From positions 62,001-126,000 of the forward strand of contig NZ_FOFR01000008.1 in the NCBI RefSeq assembly GCF_900110955.1: DNA of 64,000 nucleotides, given 5' to 3'. The notes under the pieces are model-generated. The model saw nothing but the letters and a program-made list of their open reading frames with translations. It was not told the DNA's origin and did no database searches. Every line of letters begins with the position of its first letter. The first letter of the stretch is position 1. This document shows, one piece after another, positions 1-8,111 of the stretch. This DNA comes from Lentzea xinjiangensis (GTDB lineage: Bacteria; Actinomycetota; Actinomycetes; Mycobacteriales; Pseudonocardiaceae). The position numbers were made by a program, and so were the translations under genes.

Positions 1-523
1 GCACGGCGGACGGCTCGCGACCGAGCACCTGCTCGAGCTCGGTCACCGCCGGATCGCCATGCTCACCGGCCGCGACGACCTGAAATCCGCCCAGCAGCGC
101 GAAACCGGCTACCGCGGGGCACTCGCCAGCGCGGGAATCGCGGTGGACGAGAACCTGGTCCGCCGGGGCGACTACGACGCCGTCGTGGCCGCCGCGGCCG
201 CCCGCGACCTTCTGAGCGGACCGGACCGGCCGACGGCCGTGTTCGCCGCCAACGACATCACCGCCATCGCCGTCATCGATGCGGCCCGCCAGCTCGGCCT
301 GCGGGTGCCGGAAGACCTCTCGGTGGTCGGTTTCGACAACATCCCCGAGTCCGCGCTGTGCACACCGCCGATCACGACGGTGCAGCAGCCGATCCGCGAG
401 ATGGGCCACCGCGCCGTCAGGTTGCTGGTGCGGCTCATCAACGGCGACGAGCCCGGTGACACCCACCTCACCCTGGGCACCGAGCTGGTCATCCGGCAGT
501 CGACCCGCCCACTGACTCCTTGA
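1..523 (+). CDS. LacI/GalR-family regulator, C-terminal part (cut by window edge)
   Basis: The window opens inside this gene and the frame is read from base 2, leaving about 173 codons. They match the second half of the sugar-binding effector domain of LacI/GalR repressors: FAANDITAIAVIDAARQLG, then VPEDLSVVGFDN, then TTVQQPIREMG, the usual order near the C terminus. The helix-turn-helix end lies outside the window. The stop is seven bases before the GH3 gene, so the two are very probably co-transcribed and the regulator likely senses the sugar released by that enzyme. The ligand cannot be read from this fragment. Confidence 0.93.
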   Translation, partial: HGGRLATEHLLELGHRRIAMLTGRDDLKSAQQRETGYRGALASAGIAVDENLVRRGDYDAVVAAAAARDLLSGPDRPTAVFAANDITAIAVIDAARQLGLRVPEDLSVVGFDNIPESALCTPPITTVQQPIREMGHRAVRLLVRLINGDEPGDTHLTLGTELVIRQSTRPLTP

Positions 524-530
524 GGTTGCT

Positions 531-2831
531 GTGACGACAGAAGCCACCACGCCGGACGAGCTCTGGCGCAACCCGCACGCACCCGTCGACGAACGCGTGC
601 GCGACCTGATCGCACGGATGACCGTGCAGGAGAAGATCGCGCAGTTGCAGGGCATCTGGGCCGGCATCGACGCCGCCGGTGAGATGGCGCCGCACCAGCA
701 CGAGTTCGCCGTGGCACCGCAGGACTTCGACGAGCTGACCCGGCACGGCATCGGTCAGCTCACCAGGGTCTTCGGCACCCGGCCGATCGCGCCGGAGGTC
801 GGTGCGCGCACCCTCGCCCGCACCCAGCGGCAGATCGTCGAGGCGAGCCGCTTCGGGATTCCCGCCGTGGTCCACGAGGAGTGCCTGACCGGGCTGGCCG
901 CGTGGCAGGCGACCGTGTACCCGTCGCCGCTGTGCTGGGGCGCGACCTTCGAGCCGGACCTGGTGCGGCGCATGGCCGCGAAGTTCGGCGACGCGATGCG
1001 CAGGCTCGGCGTGCACCAGGGCCTCGCCCCCGTCCTGGACGTCACGCGCGACCTGCGCTGGGGCCGCGTCGAGGAGACCATCGGCGAAGACCCGCACCTC
1101 GTGGGCACCATCGGCGCCGCCTACGTCGCGGGCCTGGAGTCGGCGGGGGTCGTGTCCACGCTCAAGCACTTCGCGGGGTACTCGTCCTCACGGGCGGGGC
1201 GCAACCACGCACCGGTGTCGATCGGGCCGCGCGAGTTCGCGGACGTGATCCTGCCGCCGTTCGAGATGGCGCTGCGGGCCGGCGCCAGGTCGGTGATGAA
1301 CTCCTACGCCGACAACGACGGTCTCCCCGCCGCCGCGGACCCGAGCCTGCTCACCGGACGGCTCCGCGAGGAGTACGGCTTCACCGGCACCGTGGTCGCC
1401 GACTACTTCTCCGTGGCGTTCCTGCACAAGCTGCACGGCGTCGCCGCCGACCGCGAGGACGCGGCCACGCAGGCGCTGAGCGCCGGCATCGACGTCGAGC
1501 TGCCCACCGTGGACTGCTTCGGCGAGCCGCTGCTCGAAGGTCTGCACCGCGACCGGGTGGACATCGCCCTCGTCGACCGGGCGCTGACCCGCGTGCTGAC
1601 GCAGAAGTTCGAGCTGGGACTGCTCGACCCCGGCTACTCCCCCGCACCGCAGTCGAACGTCGACCTGGACGACGCCGAGTCCCGCGCGCTCGCCCGCGAG
1701 GTCGCCGAGCGCTCGATCGTGCTGCTGCACAACGACGGCGTGCTGCCGCTGAGCGGCAAGCGCCTGGCGGTCGTGGGCCCGCGGGCGGACGACGCCGGCG
1801 CGATGATGGGCTGCTACTCCTTCCCACTGCACGTCGGCGTGCACCACCCGGACGCGGAGATGGGCATCGAGGTCGCCACCGTGCTGGAGGCCCTGCGCGA
1901 GGACCACGACGTCGTGTTCGCCCGCGGCTGCCCGGTGCTCGGCGGAACCGACGAGGAGATCGCCGAGGCCGTCGAGACGGCACGGCAGGCCGACGTCTGC
2001 GTCGTCGTGCTCGGCGACCAGGCGGGCCTGTTCGGCAAGGGCACCTCCGGCGAGGGCTGCGACGCCGCGGACCTGACCCTGCCCGGCCGCCAGGAGGAGC
2101 TGCTGGAGGCGGTGCTCGACACCGGCATGCCGGTCGTGCTCGTGCTGCTCTCCGGCCGGCCCTACGACCTCTCCCGGCAGGCGGACCGGCTGGCCGCCAT
2201 CGTGTGCGGCTTCTACCCCGGCGAGGAGGGCGCCTCGGCGCTGGCGGGTGTCCTCGGTGGACGGGTCAACCCGTCCGGCAGGCTCCCGGTCAGCTTCCCC
2301 GGCGCCGGCTCGAGCCAGCCGTCCACCTACCTGACCCCCCAGCTCGCCGCCCGCACGGAGGTCAGCACGGTCGACCCGACCCCGCTGTTCCCGTTCGGGC
2401 ACGGCCTGTCCTACGCGCCCGCCACCTGGGTGACGGTGGGCAGCGAGGAGCGCGAGTGGCCGACCGACGGGACCTGCCGGGTGCACGTGGTGGTGCGCAA
2501 CGACATGGACGTCCCGACCGCCGAAGTCGTGCAGATCTACCTGCACGACCCGGTGGCCGAGGTCGCGCGGCCCGTCCGCCAGCTCATCGGCGCGGTCAAG
2601 GTGGACCTCGCCGCGGGCCAGACCCGCACGGTCACCGCCGAGCTGCACGCCGACCTCACCTCCTACACCGGCCGGGCGGGTCGCCGCCAGGTCGACCCCG
2701 GTGACGTCGAGCTGCACATCGGCACGTCGAGCGCGACCATCCACACCTCGCTGCGGCTCACGCTGACCGGGCCCCGCCGCGAGGTCGGGTTCGACCGCAC
2801 CATGACACCGGTGTTCACCACGAACCCGTGA
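531..2831 (+). CDS. Glycoside hydrolase family 3 (beta-glucosidase/beta-xylosidase type)
   Basis: A 766-residue GH3 enzyme starting at GTG 531. The N-terminal TIM barrel carries the KHFAGYSSSRAGRN and RSVMNSYADNDG blocks and the nucleophile motif VVADYF, with the catalytic Asp near residue 291. The second alpha/beta sandwich follows (RSIVLLHNDGVLPLSG), and the C-terminal part (about 640-740) looks like the fibronectin-III-like domain of GH3 enzymes. No signal peptide is visible, so it is probably cytoplasmic and splits imported oligosaccharides. GH3 substrate preference (glucose, xylose, arabinose) cannot be decided by motif. It follows a LacI gene closely and ends in a strong hairpin. Confidence 0.93.
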   Translation: MTTEATTPDELWRNPHAPVDERVRDLIARMTVQEKIAQLQGIWAGIDAAGEMAPHQHEFAVAPQDFDELTRHGIGQLTRVFGTRPIAPEVGARTLARTQRQIVEASRFGIPAVVHEECLTGLAAWQATVYPSPLCWGATFEPDLVRRMAAKFGDAMRRLGVHQGLAPVLDVTRDLRWGRVEETIGEDPHLVGTIGAAYVAGLESAGVVSTLKHFAGYSSSRAGRNHAPVSIGPREFADVILPPFEMALRAGARSVMNSYADNDGLPAAADPSLLTGRLREEYGFTGTVVADYFSVAFLHKLHGVAADREDAATQALSAGIDVELPTVDCFGEPLLEGLHRDRVDIALVDRALTRVLTQKFELGLLDPGYSPAPQSNVDLDDAESRALAREVAERSIVLLHNDGVLPLSGKRLAVVGPRADDAGAMMGCYSFPLHVGVHHPDAEMGIEVATVLEALREDHDVVFARGCPVLGGTDEEIAEAVETARQADVCVVVLGDQAGLFGKGTSGEGCDAADLTLPGRQEELLEAVLDTGMPVVLVLLSGRPYDLSRQADRLAAIVCGFYPGEEGASALAGVLGGRVNPSGRLPVSFPGAGSSQPSTYLTPQLAARTEVSTVDPTPLFPFGHGLSYAPATWVTVGSEEREWPTDGTCRVHVVVRNDMDVPTAEVVQIYLHDPVAEVARPVRQLIGAVKVDLAAGQTRTVTAELHADLTSYTGRAGRRQVDPGDVELHIGTSSATIHTSLRLTLTGPRREVGFDRTMTPVFTTNP

Positions 2832-2835
2832 TGGG

Positions 2836-2877
2836 CGCTCCGCCCGGCCGCGACCAAGGGGGCGGCCGGGCGGAGCG
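2836..2877 (+). terminator. Hairpin after the GH3 gene
   Basis: A perfect 16-base stem, 2836-2851 paired with 2862-2877, with a ten-base loop, starts five bases after the GH3 stop. There is no T-run, as is usual for actinobacterial terminators. Confidence 0.85.
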
Positions 2878-2917
2878 GGATCGTCGGCTTTCACGAAGGG
2901 GCCGCCGCGGGTGCCGA

Positions 2918-2945
2918 GTGCGGTGGCAGACCTTGCCGGTGCGAC
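2918..2945. repeat. 28-base direct repeat, outer copy (remnant of an adenylation-gene 3' end)
   Basis: This stretch matches 3073-3100 at 27 of 28 bases in the same orientation. The inner copy encodes, on the minus strand, the RTGKVCHRT motif holding the catalytic lysine of the adjacent ligase. Read on the minus strand, the outer copy also gives RTGKVCHRT, but it is flanked by unrelated sequence in no recognisable gene. It looks like a decayed second copy or a recombination scar just beyond the cluster edge. Confidence 0.8.
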
Positions 2946-3029
2946 AGGTCCGCCAGAGCGGAAACCTCAGCTACACGACGGAACCACCACCACTGCCGAG
3001 CGCGCCGAGACCCGGCCCGCGCCGCGCGG

Positions 3030-4481
3030 TCACGCGCTCACTCCACACCGATCCGCAGCGACCTGCGCCAGCGTGCGGTGACAGACCTTGCCGGTGCGAC
3101 CCGTAGGCAGATCGGGCACGGTGAGCAGGAACTCGGGCAGCTTGGGCTTCGCCAGCCCCCGCGCGGACAGGAACGCGGTGAGGCCGGGGAGGTCGAGCGA
3201 CTGTCCCGCGCGGACGGTCACGACCGCGCAGAGCCGTTCGCCCAGCTCGGTGTCCGGCACCGGCACGCAGGCGACCTCACCGACCGACGGGTGCCCGCCG
3301 ATCGCCAGTTCCACCTCGGCGGGGCTGATGGTGTAGCCGCCGCGGATCACCACGCGTTTCGCCCTGCCGGTGACGTGCAGCCGGCCCTCCCCGTCGAAGT
3401 GGCCGCGGTCGCCGGTGCGCACCCAGCCACCGTCGAGCCGGTGGCGGGCGTCCAGCTCCGGCGCGCCGACGTAGCACAGCGGTGTCATCGGGCCTCGCGC
3501 GCAGATCTCGCCGTCGACGATCCGGATGTCGCACACCGCGGGGTCCGGGACGCCCACGCCGTTCTCCGGTGTCGTCGTGTGGCAGTTCACGCCGTCCGAC
3601 GAGCCGTAGACGGTGATCACGTCGACGCCGAACCGCGCGCGGCACGCGGCCAGTGTCGCGGGCGGCAGCACGTCGCCGCTCGACACCAGCGCGACGAGGC
3701 CGGAGACGTCGCCGGGGTGGTCCACCAGCCGGTGCCACATCGTCGGCACCGCGAACACGTGCGTCGGGCGGTGCTCGGCGATCAGCCGCATCGCGGTGGC
3801 CGGTGCGAACCGCCGGGTGACGATCAGCGTGCCACCCAGGCAGCACAACGTGATCGGCACGCCGAACGAGCCGAACGACGAGGTGAGCGAGACGAGCACC
3901 AGGTCCCGGGGAGCCGGGCCGGCACCGTGCAGGGCGCGCAGGTAGTTGGCCCGACCACCGGCGAAAGCGTTGTGGGAGTAGGCGACCATCTTCGGTTCGC
4001 TCTCCGAGCCGGACGACAGCAGGATCTTCGCCGGCGCCTCGGGGTGGGGTCGCGGGTGCTCCGCGGTGTTCGTGCCCTCCTTACCGCTGACGGCCCCGCC
4101 GGCGATCAGCGCGCTCGCGCCGGCGCGGGAGAGCAACGAGCCGGCGTCCGCGGGGAGTGGCAGCACCACCGCGCCGACCGCGAGCACCGCCAGCTCGGCG
4201 ACGACGGCGGCACGTCCGTCCGGCTCCTGGACACCGATGATGTCGGTCGTGCCGTACGGCAGCCGGGCGGCGAGAGCTCGGACCAGCAGGTCCAGCTCCG
4301 CATAGGAGAGCTCGCCCTCGTCGTCGACCAGCGCCGTGCGGTCCGGGTGCTCGCGGACCCGGTCGCGGAACAACGAGTGCAGGTCGCGGTCCGGGCAGTG
4401 CCCTGCGGCGACCCAGCCGCGGCGCAGCTCCGCCGGGACGAGGTCGCGCAGGACCGTTCCGGTGGCGGACACCCACGTCAT
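3030..4481 (-). CDS. Acyl-AMP/acyl-CoA ligase (ANL superfamily), ligase 1
   Basis: A 483-residue adenylate-forming enzyme that would activate a carboxylic acid with ATP. Visible motifs are the P-loop-like LLSSGSESEPKMVAYSHN, the ATP-binding hinge TGDRGHFDGEGRLHVTGR, the C-terminal hinge RGGYTISPAEVE, and LPTGRTGKVCHRTL with the catalytic lysine. The SGSESEPK variant of SGTTGxPK is seen in ligases of the cyclohexanecarboxylate/CaiC type, so a non-standard acid is likely; the acid is not predictable. The ATG at 4481 overlaps the stop of the gene before it (ATGA), which favours this start over longer in-frame options. It is the last gene of the nine-gene leftward operon. Confidence 0.9.
   Translation of the reverse strand: MTWVSATGTVLRDLVPAELRRGWVAAGHCPDRDLHSLFRDRVREHPDRTALVDDEGELSYAELDLLVRALAARLPYGTTDIIGVQEPDGRAAVVAELAVLAVGAVVLPLPADAGSLLSRAGASALIAGGAVSGKEGTNTAEHPRPHPEAPAKILLSSGSESEPKMVAYSHNAFAGGRANYLRALHGAGPAPRDLVLVSLTSSFGSFGVPITLCCLGGTLIVTRRFAPATAMRLIAEHRPTHVFAVPTMWHRLVDHPGDVSGLVALVSSGDVLPPATLAACRARFGVDVITVYGSSDGVNCHTTTPENGVGVPDPAVCDIRIVDGEICARGPMTPLCYVGAPELDARHRLDGGWVRTGDRGHFDGEGRLHVTGRAKRVVIRGGYTISPAEVELAIGGHPSVGEVACVPVPDTELGERLCAVVTVRAGQSLDLPGLTAFLSARGLAKPKLPEFLLTVPDLPTGRTGKVCHRTLAQVAADRCGVSA
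3073..3100. repeat. 28-base direct repeat, inner copy (inside ligase gene)
   Basis: This is the functional copy, inside the last 25 codons of the minus-strand acyl-AMP ligase. It matches 2918-2945 with one mismatch; homology stops abruptly on both sides. Confidence 0.8.
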
Positions 4482-5851
4482 GACGTGAACTCCCACGGCG
4501 AGGAGACCAGGACGCAACCGTCCCGGACGAGGGCGCCGGCGAACCGGGGGTCCGCGGCGAGCGCGGTCAGGTCGTCGCACACCGGCACGGTCAGCGGTGC
4601 GGCGCATCGGCGCCGTGACCGGGCGTTCAGCCTGCTGGCCGCGGACAGCAGCGACGAGTCGACCCGCGTGGCGCCGCTGGCCAGCGCGGCGACGACGCCG
4701 TGCGCGCTCACGACTCCGCCGAACACATCGACGATCGTCATCAGCGATGGCGGGACCCCGCTGTGGGCCTGCACGACGAAGTCCGTCCCCAGCGGCGGGT
4801 TCGGGCCCAGCTCGGTGCCCCAGCCCGACGCGTGCGCGTACACGATCCCCGGCTTCACCGCGGCGAGGTCGGCAGGCCGCAACGACCACTGCTCCGCCTT
4901 GCCCGGCGCCCAGTTGTGCAGGAACACGTCCGCGTCCGCCGCGAGGTCGAGCAGCTCCCGCCGGCCGCCGGGGGTGCCCAGGTCGATCTCGACGACGTCC
5001 TTGCCCCGGTTGAGTGCGTGGAACCGGGCCGAGGTGCCGCCGGCGGTGGGCGGCACCCAGCGCGACGGGTCACCGCCGGGCGGTTCGACGCGCAGCACCG
5101 TGGCGCCGAGCAGCCGCAACAGGTGCCCGGCCAGCGGACCCTGCACCCGGCGGCACGACTCGACCACCACCAGCCCGGCCAGAGGAAGTGGATCAGCGGA
5201 CCGCCCGCGCCGGTGACCGCCGCTCGCGCCGCTCAGCACGAAGGCGGGCACGTGGCTCACCGGCTGCTCCGCCACCCGCACCAGCGTCATGCCGGTCCGG
5301 CGGGCGACGTCGGTGATGCGCGCCAACGGGTGCGCGGCGAGCACGTCGGCCAGCAGGGGCAGCGGACAGGTCGCGGTCGCGAACCGGTGCAGGAACGGCC
5401 GCCACCCCCGCGACACCGCGTGGCCGTCCGCGCCCAGCTCGGCCCAGAAGCGCTGCCACACCGAGGGGTCGAGCGCCTCGATCTCGAACGCGACTCCCTC
5501 GGCCGAGTGGAACGGCGGGCCGCCGGGGGGATGCGGTTCGTCCGGCTCGTCCGCCGTCGCCGCCGCGAGGTACTGCGCGACGGCGAGCAGGGCGGCCTGC
5601 GCCAGCGAGGTGGACACCGCGCGCAGCGGGATTCCCCGGTGCCGCGCGAACGCCAGCGCCAGGGCCCCCAGCTCCGCCAGTTCGGCCGCGACGATCGAGG
5701 CGTAGCCGAAGCCGAGCGGCGTCGGTCTGCCGAAGCGGCGGCCGTGCACGTGCATGACCCCGCACGCGGCCTGCACGTCCAGTTCTCCGGCGAGCGGCAG
5801 GTCGAGCGGTCCGGCCACGGACACGGACACCGCGTCGAGCGAGAGGGTCAC
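4478..5851 (-). CDS. CoA-transferase family III (CaiB/BaiF)-like protein with rearranged halves
   Basis: A 457-residue protein related to CaiB/BaiF CoA transferases, but the parts are out of order. Residues about 1-225 resemble the middle and C-terminal half of the family, with GELDVQAACGV (Asp25 in the position of the family's catalytic Asp) near the start. The typical N-terminal block (PLPLAGLVVVESCRRVQGP, then LNRGKDVVEIDLGTPGGR) appears only from about 228, followed by a second catalytic-type motif GTDFVVQAHSGV (Asp357). The protein ends soon after. This suggests a shortened tandem duplication in which two incomplete units may form one fold. It sits between a methyltransferase and ligase 1 with 4-base overlaps on both sides. 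It may move CoA between acids or help process an acyl-CoA made by the ligases. GTG start chosen by the GTGA overlap. Confidence 0.8.
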   Translation of the reverse strand: MTLSLDAVSVSVAGPLDLPLAGELDVQAACGVMHVHGRRFGRPTPLGFGYASIVAAELAELGALALAFARHRGIPLRAVSTSLAQAALLAVAQYLAAATADEPDEPHPPGGPPFHSAEGVAFEIEALDPSVWQRFWAELGADGHAVSRGWRPFLHRFATATCPLPLLADVLAAHPLARITDVARRTGMTLVRVAEQPVSHVPAFVLSGASGGHRRGRSADPLPLAGLVVVESCRRVQGPLAGHLLRLLGATVLRVEPPGGDPSRWVPPTAGGTSARFHALNRGKDVVEIDLGTPGGRRELLDLAADADVFLHNWAPGKAEQWSLRPADLAAVKPGIVYAHASGWGTELGPNPPLGTDFVVQAHSGVPPSLMTIVDVFGGVVSAHGVVAALASGATRVDSSLLSAASRLNARSRRRCAAPLTVPVCDDLTALAADPRFAGALVRDGCVLVSSPWEFTS

Positions 5852-6624
5852 GCGGGCCGCCTCCCGTGCACCGAGTAGACGACGCAGGACGAGGCGCGGA
5901 ACCGCGGGTCCGCCATCACCGCCCGCACCCCGGCGAGCTGCTCGTCGGTCATGCCCGCCGCGACCAGCCTGTCCCGCAGGTGGTGCGTGTGGTGCACGAG
6001 CAGCCGCACGCCCGGCGATCCCGCGTGCCACGGGAACAGCGCGGGCACCGGGTCGACGTCGACGAGCCCGGCCGCCGCCATCGACGCGGCGACCTGCCTG
6101 CCCCACGTGCCGTCCCCGCCCGCGGCGCGGAACGTCCGCTCCTTGGCGGCGAGGAACGCCTCGTAGAGCCGGGCCGCCTGGTCGTCCGGCGCGAGCAGCA
6201 CCGGGCCGTAGGAGATGTCGAACTCGTCGATCTGGAGCCACCCACCGGGCTTCACCGCGCGCACCAGCTTGCGCAGCACCTCCTCGCGTTCGGGGAGGTG
6301 CTGCAACACCAGGCGCGCGTGGATGAGGTCGAACTCGTTGTCCGGCAACGGGTCGTGCACGATGTCGTGCTGGAGGACCACGAGCCCGCGCGCCGGCGCG
6401 ATGTGCTCTGGCTTGATGTCCGTGGCGAGCACCGAGCCGGCGCGGGCGGCGAGCCAGTGGGCGACGCCGCTGCCGCCGGCGCCGACCTCGAGGCAGCGCC
6501 AGCCGGGACCGACGCCGGTCTCGGCCAGCCGGGCCAGCGTGAACGGGTCGTACGCCTCGCTGAGGCACCGGTGCTGTTCGGTCGCGTGCACGCTGTGGTT
6601 GTCGAAGACGTAGGTCGTGGTCAC
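5848..6624 (-). CDS. SAM-dependent methyltransferase 1
   Basis: A 258-residue class I methyltransferase. The SAM-binding motif I is LEVGAGGSGVAHWLA near residue 45, followed by ATDIKPEHI, the acidic loop FDLIHARLVLQHLPERE and the PGGWLQIDEFD strand. It resembles the UbiE/Coq5-like small-molecule group rather than a DNA or RNA methylase. Target atom (C, N or O) cannot be told. GTG 6624 is chosen because it overlaps the stop of ligase 2 by four bases; the gene's own stop overlaps the CoA-transferase-like gene in the same way. Confidence 0.88.
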   Translation of the reverse strand: MTTTYVFDNHSVHATEQHRCLSEAYDPFTLARLAETGVGPGWRCLEVGAGGSGVAHWLAARAGSVLATDIKPEHIAPARGLVVLQHDIVHDPLPDNEFDLIHARLVLQHLPEREEVLRKLVRAVKPGGWLQIDEFDISYGPVLLAPDDQAARLYEAFLAAKERTFRAAGGDGTWGRQVAASMAAAGLVDVDPVPALFPWHAGSPGVRLLVHHTHHLRDRLVAAGMTDEQLAGVRAVMADPRFRASSCVVYSVHGRRPA

Positions 6625-8111
6625 GTCCACCTCCCTGAGCCGTTCGTGTCGGTGGCGCCCACCAGCCGCGCCAGCAGTTCGAGCCGGCGCACCTTGCCGG
6701 TCGCGGTGCGCGGCACCTCGTCCCAGCGCAGCACCACGGGCTCGGCCATCGGCGGCAGCTCGGCGACCGCGAGCCGCCAGCCGGCCGGGTCCAGCTCCGC
6801 GTCGGTCACCACGACGGGGATCGGCGGTCTCCCGGACGCGGCGAGCACGACGCACTCCACCACGCCGGGCAGCCGGTCCTCGACGGTGTCCTCCACGGCG
6901 AGGCAGCTGAGTCCCGCCGCCGCGTCCACCTCGCGGTCCAGCAGCGTCACCGCGCCCGTGCGGCTCACGATGCCGAGGTCACCGGTGTTCCACCACGGTC
7001 CGTCCGCCTTGGCCTGCCAGCGGTCCTGCTCGCCGACGTAGCCCGCGCACCGGGCACGGGTGCGGGCGAACACGAGCCCCGGGGTGCCGCGCGGCACCGG
7101 TTCCAGCGTCCGCGGGTCGACCACGCGCAGCCGCGCCATTCCCGGCATCGGCCGGCCGAGGTCGCGGGTCGTGTGCGCGGTGCGCCGGGTGAGGAACCGG
7201 AACGACAGCGGCCCCGTCTCGGTCTGCCCCCACCCCTGCATCCACAGTGGACGCCTGCGGCGTGACGCGTGCAGCATCGTCCTGATCACCGGCGGGTGCA
7301 TCGCGTCGTAGGTGCTGACGAACCGGCGGACCGCGTGGAACGGGTTGTCCGGCCCGGCCGCGAGCGGTCGCCAGCGCACGTAGGCCGAGGGCAGCGCCTC
7401 CAGCACGGTCGGCGGGTGCGCGCCGAACATCCGCGCCGCGGAGGACGCGTCGCTCAGCATCACGATCTCCCGCGGTGCGAGGCACAGCGCTGACGCAGTC
7501 CAGCAGAACGTGCGACCGTGCGCGTACGAGCTGGCGTTGCCCATCACGTCGTCACGCCGGGTGCCGATCACCGGCCAGCGCACCGACTCCGGCCGCGCGA
7601 GCCGGTCGATGATCGTCCGGGTGGTGTGCACGACGAGCTTGGGCACGCCGGTGGTGCCGGAGGTGTGGTTGATGATCAACGGATCGTCGTCGTGCCTGCG
7701 GTGCGGCGGCGGTGGCCGGGAGGCGGTGAACTCGTCGATCCGCAGCACCCTGGAGGCGCCGAGGGCCCTGTCGGTGACGACCAGCGCCGGGTCGAGGCGC
7801 TTGATGAGGATGTCCAGCGTGTCGTCGGGCAGGTGGCAGGACAGCAGCGCGGGCACCGCGCCGAGCCGCACCGCCGCGCACGCCAGCAGGTCGTAGTCCC
7901 AGTGGTTGCGCTTGACGACGGCCACCCGGTCACCGGGCCGCACCCCCGCCTCGGACAACCATCCCGCGGCGCCGAGCACCAGCTCGGCGAGCTGCGCGAC
8001 GGTGTAGGTGTCGCCTCCGCCGGGCGCGATGTCGAACGGCCGGTCCAGGCGCACCGTCGTCGCCGCGCCGGCGCACTGGTCGAACAACGTGCCCATGTCG
8101 TGCGGCTTCAC
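6621..8111 (-). CDS. Acyl-AMP/acyl-CoA ligase (ANL superfamily), ligase 2
   Basis: A 496-residue adenylate-forming ligase with classical motifs: INHTSGTTGVPKLVVHT, GWGQTETGPLS, WWNTGDLGIVSRTGAVTLLDR, and VPRTATGKVRRLELLARL with the catalytic lysine. It is clearly different from ligase 1, so the operon probably activates two acids, or one acid at two stages. The GTG at 8111 overlaps the flavoprotein stop (GTGA); a Met six codons in is a less likely start. No carrier-protein gene is seen nearby, so the product is more likely an acyl-CoA or acyl-AMP than a thiolated carrier. Confidence 0.9.
   Translation of the reverse strand: MKPHDMGTLFDQCAGAATTVRLDRPFDIAPGGGDTYTVAQLAELVLGAAGWLSEAGVRPGDRVAVVKRNHWDYDLLACAAVRLGAVPALLSCHLPDDTLDILIKRLDPALVVTDRALGASRVLRIDEFTASRPPPPHRRHDDDPLIINHTSGTTGVPKLVVHTTRTIIDRLARPESVRWPVIGTRRDDVMGNASSYAHGRTFCWTASALCLAPREIVMLSDASSAARMFGAHPPTVLEALPSAYVRWRPLAAGPDNPFHAVRRFVSTYDAMHPPVIRTMLHASRRRRPLWMQGWGQTETGPLSFRFLTRRTAHTTRDLGRPMPGMARLRVVDPRTLEPVPRGTPGLVFARTRARCAGYVGEQDRWQAKADGPWWNTGDLGIVSRTGAVTLLDREVDAAAGLSCLAVEDTVEDRLPGVVECVVLAASGRPPIPVVVTDAELDPAGWRLAVAELPPMAEPVVLRWDEVPRTATGKVRRLELLARLVGATDTNGSGRWT

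Noticed and set aside
881-2894. Very long open frames on both strands across the GH3 gene
   Set aside because: They translate to Arg/Ala/Gly-rich strings with no family motif and arise from the high GC content; the GH3 frame alone carries catalytic motifs. The same applies under nearly every real gene in the window.
4482-4889. N-terminal extension of acyl ligase 1
   Set aside because: The extension lies in the shadow of the CoA-transferase-like gene and is low-complexity; the ATGA overlap at 4478-4481 is a better start.
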